Shown here one piece after another: positions 34,730 through 46,624 of a DNA stretch of 64,000 bases. This DNA is from Macrostomum hystrix. Lineage: Eukaryota; Platyhelminthes; Macrostomidae. The notes under the pieces are model-generated. The model was not told the DNA's origin. It was given only the letters and a program-made list of their open reading frames with translations, and searched no databases. The translations under genes were made by a program, and so were the position numbers. Each line of letters opens with the position of its first letter. The stretch's first letter is position 1. Where the stretch lies: contig CATNEN010000015.1 in assembly GCA_950097015.1 (NCBI GenBank), forward strand, positions 1,843,501 to 1,907,500, given 5' to 3'.

Positions 34730-34865
34730 AACTATACTCAGAACTATACTCAGAACCATACTCAGAACCATACTCAGAACCATACTCAGAACCATCCTTA
34801 GAATTATACTCAGAATTATACTAAGAATTATACTAAGAATTATACTCAGAATTATACTAAGAATA
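34730..34865. repeat. 12-bp tandem repeat
   Basis: About eleven copies of AGAACCATACTC with AGAATTATACTC and TACTAAG variants. Confidence 0.88.
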
Positions 34866-35007
34866 TTACAGAAGGGAAACTGCTAAACTCTAATCTCGGG
34901 GACGCCTAATTGACTGGAAACGCATACAGTTGCCTAATTACCGCTCGTGCAAACATATACGCTACCATTTGAGAAGCTAAAACGGCCCTGAGCTCGGCTT
35001 TCGGCTG

Positions 35008-35277
35008 CTTAATCATCCAACTTATTCACCAGACCTCGCCATTGCTGACTTTCACTTGTTTGGAGTAATGAAGAAGCCCATGCGAGGTCGCGTCTTCACC
35101 AGTCGACAGGAAGTCATTGCGGCGGCCAGCGAATCTCTCCATGCGCTGCCTGCGAGTTTTTGGGGGGAGGGAATCGACAAACTGCTGCATCGCTATGAGA
35201 AGTGTATCCAGCTCGATGGCAGCTTTGTGGAACGTGCTGAAATCGCTGAAGAAATGGACGAAGGCGCTGATTTTTGA
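35008..35277 (+). pseudogene. mariner-family transposase, C-terminal fragment
   Basis: The + strand frame contains YSPDLAIADFHLFGVMK, the diagnostic mariner block with the last catalytic Asp, followed by an RG...F..R.EVIAA segment and LLHRYEKCIQLDGSFVE, the usual mariner C-terminus. Everything upstream (helix-turn-helix domain and first two catalytic Asp residues) is missing. Confidence 0.8.
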
Positions 35278-35477
35278 CACAACAAACACGTTCAACTGTT
35301 CACTCTTTTCCACAGACAAAAATCGTAATTTTTTATCTCGAGGTCTGGACTTGAATGTGCGATTTCACTGGTGCATGTAGACCGACAGGGTTGCAACTGA
35401 AGCTGTGTGCTGTTCATATTTGCAAAATTACAGGGTAAAAATTTCAAGTTAAAAAGTTTATCCATTAAAAAGTTATG

Positions 35478-35512
35478 ACTAAATTCTCGTTACTTTTGAA
35501 ACACCCCTCGTA
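35478..35512 (+). mobile_element. right terminal inverted repeat of the mariner remnant
   Basis: The + strand ends in TTACTTTTGAAACACCCCTC followed by GTA; read on the minus strand this starts TACGAGGGGTGTTTCAAAAG, a mariner-like terminus. No matching left end was found upstream, so the copy is 5'-truncated. Confidence 0.65.
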
Positions 35513-36165
35513 AATTGTTTATCCTAACTAAACAAACGATTTCGGATCTATTTTCACTGGGGTTTGCTTAACCCAGCAACATTGTGAAATGCGACAAATT
35601 GGGTGTCCAGCAGTTTCGCATCGGCTCTCGCTATTATCGATAGGATTTTTAGCATTTTAACAAGCCCCTAGTGAAACACTATTTGCTTGTAGAAAGCAGA
35701 CAAGACCAAAGGCAAAGCTGTGCCTGTTTGACTAGGCGAGGCGAGTTTTTCTGTCCTTTTGCCGATGTGAAAGACGAAACACGCGCAAAGACAGAGAAAC
35801 AGGGCGGTGAACTCACTCATTAACAAATACGGGAAGAGGAGAGACTAAAAACAGAGGCACATGGGAAGACAGCGGAGCACTTTTGGGAATCGGGAAGACC
35901 CTTGAGTGCCAGGTCGCTGTGTCACCTCATCTAAGCAAGGCTGCTCTCGGACTCACAACTTTGCAGGCTAAGAGATGGGGCCCGTTGAAAGCTGAGACGC
36001 TGCTCGGCCCAGGCTGCCATCGGATTGAGGTGCCGATTATTCACGGTTGAAGCTGCGCCCCGACTTTCTTCTGAGATTTGTGCTCGACGCCTGCTCAGCT
36101 TTCACTTACACAATGTGCTAACTCGTAATTAGGGGGTAACAGGGCCACGGAATTGCGGCCTTTAG
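35513..36165. other. unique sequence, no gene recognised
   Basis: Moderately GC-rich, without repeats, exon-like frames or motifs that I can support. Confidence 0.4.
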
Positions 36166-36214
36166 AGGATGGGGCAGAAATGCAGAGGGGCAGAAGGGGG
36201 AGTGGGGAACATAG

Positions 36215-37452
36215 GGCAGAGGGGGAAGATTAGACAAATGGGGAAGATGGGGCAGTGGGGGAAGATGGGGCAGTGGGGGAAGATTAGACAAATGGGGAAG
36301 ATGGGGCAGTGGGGGAAGATGGGGCAGTGGGGGAAGATTAGACAAATGGGGAAGATGGGGCAGAGGGGGAAGATTAGACAAATGGGGAAGATGGGGCAGA
36401 GGGGGAAGATTAGACAAATGGGGAAGATGGGGCAGTGGGGGAAGATGGGGCAGTGGGGGAAGATGGGGCAGTGGGGGAAGATTAGACAAATGGGGAAGAT
36501 GGGGCAGTGGGGGAAGATGGGGCAGTGGGGGAAGATTAGACAAATGGGGAAGATGGGGCAGTGGGGGAAGATGGGGCAGTGGGGGAAGATGGGGCAGTGG
36601 GGGAAGATTAGACAAATGGGGAAGATGGGGCAGAGGGGGAAGATTAGACAAATGGGGAAGATGGGGCAGTGGGGGAAGATGGGGCAGTGGGGGAAGATTA
36701 GACAAATGGGGAAGATGGGGCAGTGGGGGAAGATGGGGCAGTGGGGGAAGATTAGACAAATGGGGAAGATGGGGCAGAGGGGGAAGATTAGACAAATGGG
36801 GAAGATGGGGCAGTGGGGGAAGATTAGACAAATGGGGAAGATGGGGCAGAGGGGGAAGATTAGACAAATGGGTAAGATGGGGCAGTGGGGGAAGATTAGA
36901 CAAATGGGGAAGATGGGGCAGTGGGGGAAGATGGGGCAGTGGGGGAAGATTAGACAAATGGGGAAGATGGGGCAGTGGGGGAAGATGGGGCAGTGGGGGA
37001 AGATTAGACAAATGGGGAAGATGGGGCAGAGGGGGAAGATTAGACAAATGGGGAAGATGGGGCAGTGGGGGAAGATGGGGCAGTGGGGGAAGATGGGGCA
37101 GTGGGGGGACGATGGGGCAGTGGGGGAAGATAGGGCAGCGGGGGAAGATGGGGCAGTGGGGGAAGATGGGGCAGCGGGGGAAGATGGGGCGGAGGGGGAA
37201 GATGGGGCAGTGGGGGAAGATGGGGCAGTGGGGGAAGATGGGGCAGTGGGGGAAGATGGGGCAGTGGGGGAAGATGGGGCAGAGGGGGAAGATGGGGCAG
37301 AGGGGGGAGATGGGGCAGTGGGGAAAGATGGGGCAGTGGGGGAAGATGGGGCAGTGGGGGGAAGATGGGGCAGTGGGGGGAAGATGGGGCAGTGGGGGAA
37401 GATGGGGCAATGGGGGAAGATGGGGCAGCGGGGGAAGATGGGGCAGTGGGGG
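36215..37452. repeat. 18/36-bp purine-rich minisatellite with G-quadruplex potential
   Basis: The left two thirds alternate GGGGGAAGATTAGACAAAT with GGGGAAGATGGGGCAGTG, giving a 36-bp or longer composite unit; the right third is pure 18-bp GGGGCAGTGGGGGAAGAT units. All units are strongly purine-rich on the + strand with runs of 4-5 G. Same family as 30956-31110. Confidence 0.96.
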
Positions 37453-37563
37453 TTGTGCCCTGGAAACTCGCTTGTTGGGAAACAGCAATTCCTCGGCTCT
37501 TTTTAAACCCGACCAAAATCCCCTGGATGTGTTTGATCATGCCATTTTCTGGATAAAATAATT

Positions 37564-37936
37564 TATGTCAGTTTTTTCAGCTTTTTTAGATGGTTCCCAT
37601 ACTTCTTTGCAAGCTCATCGTATTCTGTGACTAGTGATCTGTCCGCTGGATTTCGACTTTTTTCCTTGCTACGTACTTTAATGATTTAGCCAAATCCCTA
37701 AGATTTTCGTCTCTGTTTATCCAGAATTTGTTGGGAATAATATTTTTACCCCCGCTCTTAGGAACGGACTCCTCCAGCAGACGGTTTAACTTAGATGTGA
37801 GATCGTCAATAGATGAGGTCTCCTTTACTTCCTGTGTAACAATCTGCTTTATGTATTCCAGACTCTGTTGGCTTTCTAGGGCTTCGATGAAGTGCTGCTG
37901 TGCAACGGGATTCCAGTTGGGATCCCCAACTGGAAA
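37564..37936 (-). pseudogene. retroelement-like or unknown exon remnant
   Basis: The minus strand has a polypyrimidine tract and CCAG acceptor-like site just before DPNWNPVAQQHFIEALESQQ. It continues through SIDDLTSKLNRLLEESVPKS and FWINRDENLRDLAKSLKYVA; a frameshift near 37650 continues into SLVTEYDELAKKYGNHLKK. The helical, charged pattern with a W before basic helices recalls the endonuclease-to-RT linker of LINE proteins, but this is weak. A broken host exon is the alternative. Confidence 0.35.
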
Positions 37937-38270
37937 AAAAATGAAAATGTAAGCCTATGTTTCTATTTATAGCTTCGATACAAAAATCAATCAATAATTA
38001 CCTGACAAAGCGCATTTGGCTGTTGTGATTTCGGCTCTTGAATTGCAGGAGTTCATTTTGCGCCGGTTCTGGCAATTTGCAGTAAAAGAAGCGACGAACG
38101 AACCGAAAGACTAAGCACTTACTGAGCATTGAGCATTGAGCATTGAGCACTGACCTTCTTCTTGACGACTCCAACGGTTTCCTGCTCTGCCGCAGAACAA
38201 GCAGGTGACATCCCGACTAGTGACTCTCCGAGAATGAGACAAGTTCTACGTGAAAATAACACTTGACAGG

Positions 38271-38413
38271 TAAATTGGGCAGAAGGGGCAGATGTCTCCC
38301 AGAGTGCTGTGAAAGAATATTCTGCTATCTGCTGTCCCCCGTTAGTTTTTTTAGTTTTGGAAAGAAGTCGGGAAAGACAGGAGCTTGCGTGTGATAGCCG
38401 GTGTGACAGTCTC
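38271..38413 (+). repeat. dispersed repeat, copy 2
   Basis: Related to 31161-31287 across about 130-140 bp in the same orientation. See that entry for shared motifs. Confidence 0.8.
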
Positions 38414-38779
38414 ATTGTTCCTCAGAAGTTGACCTTCAATGTACTGATGCATGTACTTTTCACTGAGGGGCTCAGATTGAAAGCCACGAAATAAATATTT
38501 CTCGACCTTTCAAAAAGGATATTATTCGAAGTAATTTGACGACTCCATTGATCAATAGCAGCAGATTGACTCACAGCTTGCTGGGTTGAAATCCTGGGCA
38601 TTTTCACCGACAGATTTTATTGATCTTTCAACGTCACGGCGAGACTGCAGGTCAGACAATGGTTCGAACTCCACTTTGTTACTCTAACCTTACTTGCCTA
38701 CTGCTTCATGTATATTTCTACCCCTGCCTCCCTGTGACAGAAATTTCCTGCCTAACATTCTCTCTCACTACCCTACTCT

Positions 38780-39630
38780 CTTCTCTACCCCACTGTCTCT
38801 ACCCCACTGTCTCTACCCCACTGTCTCTACCCCACTGTCTCTACCCCACTGTCTCTACCCCACTGTCTCTTACCCCACTGTCTCTACCCCACTCTCTCTA
38901 CCCCACTGTCTCTACCCCACTGTCTCTACCCCACTGTCTCTACCCCACTCTCTCTACCCCACTGTCTCTACCCCACTGTCTCTACCAGCTGTCTCTACCC
39001 CACTCTCTCTACCCCACTGTCTCTACCCCACTGTCTCTCTACCTCACTATCTTTCTACCCCACTGTCTCTACCCCACTGTCTCTACCCCACTGTCTCTAC
39101 CCCACTGTCTCTACCCCACTGTCTCTACCCCACTCTCTCTACCCCACTGTCTCTACCCCACTGTCTCTACCAGCTGTCTCTACCCCACTCTCTCTACCCC
39201 ACTGTCTCTACCCCACTGTCTCTCTACCTCACTATCTTTCTACCCCACTCTCTCTACCCCACTGTCTCTACCCCACTGTCTCTACCCCACTGTCTCTACC
39301 CCACTCTCTCTACCCCACTGTCTCTACCCCACTGTCTCTACCAGCTGTCTCTACCCCACTCTCTCTACCCCACTGTCTCTACCCCACTGTCTCTCTACCT
39401 CACTATCTTTCTACCCCACTGTCTCTACCCCACTGTCTCTACCCCACTGTCTCTACCCCACTGTCTCTACCCCACTGTCTCTACCCCACTCTCTCTACCC
39501 CACTGTCTCTACCCCACTGTCTCTACCAGCTGTCTCTACCCCACTCTCTCTACCCCACTGTCTCTACCCCACTGTCTCTCTACCTCACTATCTTTCTACC
39601 CCACTGTCTCTACCCCACTCTCTCTGCCCC
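38780..39630. repeat. 14-bp minisatellite with higher-order units
   Basis: About sixty copies of TCTCTACCCCACTG. A longer segment (variants CCAGCTGTC, CTCTCT and TCTCTACCTCACTATCTTTC in fixed order) recurs four times about 180-200 bp apart, showing that blocks of units were duplicated together. Confidence 0.95.
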
Positions 39631-40235
39631 ATCTACTCCCTGTTTCCCTCTACTTTCCCCAACAGTCTCCGTATTTTCCCTGTAATTCTCGCCTGTCTCA
39701 AGTGAATTTTGAGTTTCGAGTCAGCATGCTTCTCTCTAATCAGTTCGCACCGCCTCCCCCGTGGTCGTGCGGGTCAGTGACACAGCTGTACACCTGAAAA
39801 ACTTTTCACTCATAAACTGCCGAGGCCACACAGGTAAAAATGCCAAATGAAGCGAAGGCCGACAAAGTGGACCTATCGCGAAGCCACATGCAACTCCCCA
39901 CCTGTAACACCCACCCCATCTCATTCGACTCTTATCTTGCTTTTTGTCGACCTTTTTGGCGAAGAGCTCTTGACGAACTCTCAGCAAAACTAGCAGTGAA
40001 GGCTGCGGTGTAAGAAATGTACCTGGACGCATAGATTTGGCTCTGCCATAAGTTAGATCAGATTCAGTTTTTATTTCTCAAGTATTTCTCACTGCTTTTG
40101 AAAAGCAAGTAAATACGACGGAAACCTGAAATGCTGAGCAGGTGAGTGCACTTTTTCAGACTTTTTCACTTTGATAGATAAATAGATAGAGAGAGTCTGA
40201 CCGAGTGAAACACTCTCAGGCAAGACTGGCTGGGA
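39631..40235. other. unique sequence, no gene recognised
   Basis: No exon or element identified. Confidence 0.4.
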
Positions 40236-40990
40236 TTAGGTCCGGGAGAGTTCGGCGGAGTCTAGTAGAGTCCAGTAGTGTCTGGTAGTGTCTGGTAGTG
40301 TCTGGTAGTGTCTGGTAGTGCCTGGGAGGGTCTGGGAGGGTCTGGGAGAGTCTGTGAGAGTCTGGGAGAGTCTGGGAGAGACTGGGAGAGACTGGGAAAG
40401 TCTAAGAGGGTCTAGGAGAGACTGGAAGAGACTTTGAGAGTCTGGGAGAGTCTGGGAGAGTCTGGGAGAGTCTGGGAGAGACTGGGAAAGACTGGGAAAG
40501 TCTAAGAGGGACAAGAAGAGACTGGGAGAGACTTTAAGAGTCTGGGAGAGTCTAAGAGGGTCTGGGAGAGTCTGGTAGAGTCTAAGAGGGTCTGGGAGAG
40601 TCTAGGAGAGACTGGGAGAGTCTGGGAAAGTCTAAGTGGGTCTAGGAGAGTCTGGTAGAGACTGGGAAAGTCTAAGTGGGTCTGGGAGAGTCTGGGAGAG
40701 TCTGGGAGAGTCTGGGAGAGTCTGGGAGAGTCTGGGAGAGAGTCTGGGAGAGACTGGGAGAGACTGGGAGAGTCTGGGAGAGACTGGGAGAGACTGGGAG
40801 AGACTGGGAGAGACTGGGAGAGTCTGGGAGAGTCTGGGAGAGTCTAAGAGGGTCTAGGAGAGTCTGGTAGAGACTGGGAAAGTCTAAGTGGGTCTGGGAG
40901 AGTCTGGGAGAGTCTAAGAGGGTCTGGGAGAGTCTAGTAGAGTCTGGGAGAGTCTGGGAGAGTCGGGGAGAGTCTGGTAGAGTCCCGGAG
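40236..40990. repeat. 10-bp minisatellite
   Basis: About seventy-five copies of GAGTCTGGGA with GTCTAAGAGG, GACTGGGA and GTCTGGTA variants; purine-rich on the + strand. Confidence 0.95.
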
Positions 40991-41388
40991 GTTCTGAGAA
41001 GGGACTAGAATAATAACACAGGGCTCAAAGCAGGTCAAAAAAGCAAGAAGGCAATTATAATATAGTCAGAAAATTGTATCGCTGCTAACAATTTTAGTGC
41101 GATATAAATCCCCGAAGCAATTAAATTCCAGATTGACATGATTGAGTCGATAGCCAGGACTACAAATTCTGTTCGCTGGTGAAATTCATCTGCTCTGTCC
41201 TAAATTTAGGACCAAAAATATTTTCATTATTAGATTCCGTGTTGACATGCGCGCCTAGTTTTCTGACACCACAGATGCTGTCAAATGCCTGTATTTTTCT
41301 ACTAGTAGTAATAGTTAACGGGTTTCACAATAAAACTTAGCTTTTCGCTTGAAGACAAATAGCTAAAGATAATGATAATGATAGAGAC

Positions 41389-43528
41389 ACCCCGTCTAAC
41401 ATGAGACACCCCGTCTAACATGAGACACCCTGTCTAACATGAGACACCCTGTCTAACATGAGACACCCCGTCTAACATGAGACACCCTGTCTAACAAGAG
41501 ACACTGCCTAGCATGAAACACCCCGTCTAACATGAGACACCCTGTCTAACATGAGACACCCTGTCTAACATGAGACACCCTGTCTAACATGAGACACCCC
41601 GTCTAACATGAGACACCCCGTCTAACATGAGACACCCTGTCTAACATGAGACACCCTGTCTAACATGAGACACCCTGTCTAACATGAGACACCCTGTCTA
41701 ACATGATACACCCTGTCGAACATGAGACACCCTGTCTAACATGAGACACCCTGTCTAACATGAGACACCCTGTCTAACAAGAGACACTGCCTAGCATGAA
41801 ACACCCTGTCTAACATGAGACGCCTTGTCTAACATGAGACACCTTGTCTAACATGAGACACCCTGTCTAACATGAGACACCTTGTCTAACATGAGACACT
41901 GCCTATCATGAAACACCCTGTCTAACAAGAGACACCCTGTCTAACATGAGACACTGCCTATCATGAAACACCCTGTCTAACAAGAGACACCCTGTCTAAC
42001 AAGAGACACTGCCTAGCATGAAACACCCCGTCTAACATGAGACACCCCGTCTAACATGAGACACCCTGTCTAACAAGAGACACTGCCTAGCATGAAACAC
42101 CCCGTCTAACATGAGACACCCTGTCTAACATAAGACACCCCGTCTAACATGAGACACCCTGTCTAACATGAGACACCCTGTCTAACAAGAGACACTGCCT
42201 AGCATGAAACACCCTGTCTAACATGAGACGCCTTGTCTAACATGAAACACCCCGTCTAACATGAGACACCCTGTCTAACATGAGACACTGCCTAGCATGA
42301 AACACCCCGTCTAACATGAGACACCCTGTCTAACATGAGACGCCTTGTCTAACATGAGACACCCCGTCTAACATGATACACCCTGTCTAACAAGAGACAC
42401 CCTGTCTAACAAGAGACACTGCCTAGCATGAAACACCCCGTCTAACATGAGACACCCTGTCTAACATGAGACACCCCGTCTAACATGAGACACCCCGTCT
42501 AACATGAGACACCCTGTCTAACATGAGACACCCCGTCTAACATGAGACACCCCGTCTAACATGAGACACCCCGTCTAACATGAGACACCCTGTCTAACAT
42601 GAGACACCCTGTCTAACAAGAGACACTGCCTAGCATGAAACACCCTGTCTAACATGAGACGCCTTGTCTAACATGAGACACCCTGTCTAACATGATACAC
42701 CCTGTCTAACATGAGACACCCCGTCTAACATGATACACCCTGTCTAACAAGAGACACCCTGTCTAACAAGAGACACTGCCTAGCATGAAACACCCCGTCT
42801 AACATGAGACACCCTGTCTAACATGAGACACCCCGTCTAACATGAGACACCCTGTCTAACATGAGACACCCTGTCTAACAAGAGACACTGCCTAGCATGA
42901 AACACCCCGTCTAACATGAGACACACTGTCTAACAGGAGACACCCCGTCTAACAGGAGACACCCTGTCTAACAGAAGACACCCTGTCTAACAGGAGACAC
43001 ACTGTCTAACAGGAGACACCCTGTCTAACAGAAGACACCCTGTCGAACAGGAGACACCCTGTCTAACATGAGACACCCTGTCTAACATGAGACACCCTGT
43101 CTAACAAGAGACACTGCCTAGCATGAAACACCCCGTCTAACATGAGACACCCTGTCTAACAGGAGACACACTGTCTAGCAGGAGACACCCTGTCTAACAG
43201 GAGACACCCTGTCTAACAGAAGACACCCTGTCTAACAGGAGACACACTGTCTAACAGGAGACACCCTGTCGAACAGGAGACACCCTGTCTAACAGGAGAC
43301 ACACTGTCTAGCAGGAGACACCCTGTCTAACAGGAGACACCCTGTCTAACAGAAGACACCCTGTCTAGCAGGAGACACCCTGTCTAACAGGAGACACCCT
43401 GTCTAACAGAAGACACCCTGTCTAACAGGAGACACCCTGTCTAACAGGAGACACCCTGTCTAACAGAAGACACCCTGTCTAACAGGAGACACACTGTCTA
43501 ACGCTAGACACCCTGTCTGTTGAGACAC
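41389..43528. repeat. 19-bp minisatellite, about 112 copies
   Basis: Unit CATGAGACACCCTGTCTAA. A shortened variant, AAGAGACACTGCCTAGCATG, recurs at intervals as a higher-order marker. From about 42920 onward CAGGAGACAC replaces CATGAGACAC, so the array has two homogenised domains. Confidence 0.96.
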
Positions 43529-44400
43529 CGCACTTTGGACAATAATTGTCTCAGCTTTAGCAGCCGAATTATTCAGAATGCTTTAAGCAGCAGCAGCTGC
43601 AGCAGGTGTTTCTGTTCTCAAGCGTGTTAAATCGGTGCTCTAATGGTGCTTCTGTCTTCCATCAATGTGCTGTAATTTCGCACGAGTTTTTGAGTACCTG
43701 TGAGTGTACTAGAAAATCAGCCCATGAGTACAATCTTCAAGCTTCAGTTTAATGGCATCTTTAAAAATCTTTAACAAAGGATTTTGTACGCTTTTTTATA
43801 TTACAGGGGATAAATATTTTTCGGTCTCCGAAGGCCGCTAGTTGCAAGAGAAATTTCACCTTAAGATTTCGTCCGCAGGTGCTTCCGTACCTGGGGTGTC
43901 AGGTTAAATCTCATTCTTCAAGTACCTGTCTATCTAGTGCCCCCTTTTTAGCCAAGCCAGCCTGACATTGTCCCAAAGCTTTTTCCGTGCCGTTTTGTAA
44001 ACGGACGAATATTAAGACTGAGGACTGGGACCAAAGAGCCCAGACCAGAGAAGTCTTAGTGGCTAATCCCTAGATCCCCACTGGCGCTATCTTGGAATGC
44101 CTTTTCCCACAAAATGGGCTGGGATAAAAGGCTGGCGTGTTAGTAGATTCCCCTGGTGGAGTTCTCTCCTCCATTTCCCGGCCCCAGTCCCCGAGTCCCG
44201 CACGTCCCGACTCTTCCCTTTGGGGAAAAAAGTACTGCTCAAAACTCACTTCAAAAATTCGAATGTGATGTGAAAGTGGCCTCGATTGGAACATGAGCTA
44301 CTGGACTGAGGACTGACCTGCCTGCTTTTGGCGAGACTGTGAGGGAAAATAGAGTGAAGTATTGTTGGGAAGAGTTCGGAGGACTAATGAGAATAGGGTA
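43529..44400. other. unique sequence between arrays, no gene recognised
   Basis: Short CAG/CTG-rich stretch near 43590. No coding or element signature that I can support. Confidence 0.4.
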
Positions 44401-44439
44401 AATGCTTATTGGGAAGAGTGAACGATCATTGAAAATAGT

Positions 44440-46612
44440 GGGAAGGATTATTGGAAAGAGAGGGAAGGATTATTGGGAAGAGAGGGAAGGATTATTGGGA
44501 AGAGAGGGAAGGATTATTGGGAAGAGAGGGAAGGATTATAGAGAAGAGTGGGAAGGATTATTGGGAAGAGGGGGGAGGATTATTGGGAAGAGGGGAAGGA
44601 TTATTGGGAAGAGGGGGAAGGATTATTGGGAAGAGGGGGGAGGATTATTGGGAAGAGAGGGAAGGATTATAGGGAAGAGTGGGAAGGATTATTGGGAAGA
44701 GGGGAAGGATTATTGGGAAGAGGGGGAAGGATTATTGGGAAGAGAGGGAAGGATTATTGGGAAGAGAGGGAAGGATTATTGGGAAGAGAGGGAAGGATTA
44801 TTGGGAAGAGAGGGAAGGATTATTGGGAAGAGAGGGAAGGATTATTGGGAAGAGGGGAAGGATTATTGGGAAGAGGGGAAGGATTATTGGGAAGAGGGGG
44901 AAGGATTATTGGGAAGAGGGGGGAGGATTATTGGGAAGAGGGGAAGGATTATTGGGAAGAGAGGGAAGGATTATTGGGAAGAGAGGGAAAGATTATTGGG
45001 AAGGAAGAGGGGGAAGGATTATTGGGAAGAGAGGGAAGGATTATTGGGAAGAGGGGAAGGATTATTGGGAAGAGGGGGAAGGATTATTGGGAAGAGAGGG
45101 AAAGATTATTGGGAAGAGGGGGAAAGATTATTGGGAAGAGGGGGAAGGATTATTGGGAAGAGAGGGAAAGATTATTGGGAAGAGAGGGAAGGATTATTGG
45201 GAAGAGGGGAAGGATTATTGGGAAGAGGGGGAAGGATTATTGGGAAGAGGGGAAGGATTATTGGAAAGGAAGAGGGGGAAGGATTATTGGGAAGAGGGGG
45301 AAGGATTATTGGGAAGAGGGGGAAGGATTATTGGGAAGAGAGGGAAGGATTATTGGGAAGAGGGGAAGGATTATTGGGAAGAGGGGGAAGGATTATTGGG
45401 AAGAGAGGGAAAGATTATTGGGAAGGAAGAGGGGGAAGGATTATTGGGAAGAGAGGGAAAGATTATTGGGAAGAGAGGGAAGGATTATTGGAAAGGAAGA
45501 GGGGGAAGGATTATTGGGAAGAGGGGAAAGATTATTGGGAAGAGGGGAAGGATTATTGGAAAGGAAGAGGGGGAAGGATTATTGGGAAGAGAGGGAAAGA
45601 TTATTGGGAAGAGAGGGAAAGATTATTGGGAAGAGAGGGAAGGATTATTGGGAAGAGAGGGAAAGATTATTGGGAAGAGGGGAAGGATTATTGGAAAGGA
45701 AGAGGGGGAAGGATTATTGGGAAGAGAGGGAAAGATTATTGGGAAGAGAGGGAAGGATTATTGGGAAGAGGGGAAGGATTATTGGGAAGAGGGGGAAGGA
45801 TTATTGCGAAGAAGGGAAGGATTATTGCGAAGAGGGGGAAGGATTATTGGGAAGAGAGGGAAATATTATTGGGAAGAGAGGGAAAGATTATTGGGAAGAG
45901 AGGGAAGGATTATTGGGAAGAGAGGGAAAGATTATTGGGAAGAGGGGAAGGATTATTGGAAAGGAAGAGGGGGAAGGATTATTGGGAAGAGAGGGAAAGA
46001 TTATTGGGAAGAGAGGGAAGGATTATTGGGAAGAGGGGGAAGGATTATTGGGAAGAGGGGGAAGGATTATTGGGAAGAGGGGAAGGATTATTGGGAAGAG
46101 GGGAAGGATTATTGGGAAGAGGGGGAAGGATTATTGGGAAGAGGGGAAGGATTATTGGGAAGAGGGGGAAGGATTATTGGGAAGAGGGGGAAGGATTATT
46201 GGGAAGAGGGGAAGGATTATTGGGAAGAGGGGAAGGATTATTGGGAAGAGGGGAAGGATTATTGGGAAGAGAGGGAAAGATTATTGGGAAGAGAGGGAAG
46301 GATTATTGGGAAGAGGGGAAGGATTATTGGGAAGAGGGGAAGGATTATTGGGAAGAGGGGGAAGGATTATTGGGAAGAGTGGGAAAGATTATTGGGAAGA
46401 GGGAAAGGATTATTGGGAAGAGGGGAAGGATTATTGGGAAGAGGGGGAAGGATTATTGGGAAGAGAGGGAAAGATTATTGGGAAGAGAGGGAAGGATTAT
46501 TGGGAAGAGGGGGAAGGATTATTGGGAAGAGGGGGAAGGGTTATTGGGAAGAGGGGGAAGGATTATTGGGAAGAGGGGAAGGATTATTGGGAAGAGGGGG
46601 AAGGATTATTGG
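44440..46612. repeat. 21/22-bp purine-rich minisatellite, about 100 copies
   Basis: Units of GGATTATTGGGAAGAG plus GGGGAA or AGGGAA, in 21- and 22-bp forms, with a GGAAGGAAGAGG insertion variant recurring at intervals. All three + frames stay open over 2 kb because the unit has no TAA, TAG or TGA in this orientation. Confidence 0.96.
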
Positions 46613-46624
46613 GAGTCGTTCTAA

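Noticed and set aside
36118-37540. Long Pro/Leu/His or Gly/Lys/Met frames on both strands
   Set aside because: By-products of the 18/36-bp purine-rich array.
38620-39797. Two 360-codon Ser/Leu/Pro/Thr frames
   Set aside because: Translation of the 14-bp array in two frames.
41389-43528. CRISPR-like direct repeats
   Set aside because: Units are directly adjacent with no unique spacers and the genome is eukaryotic.
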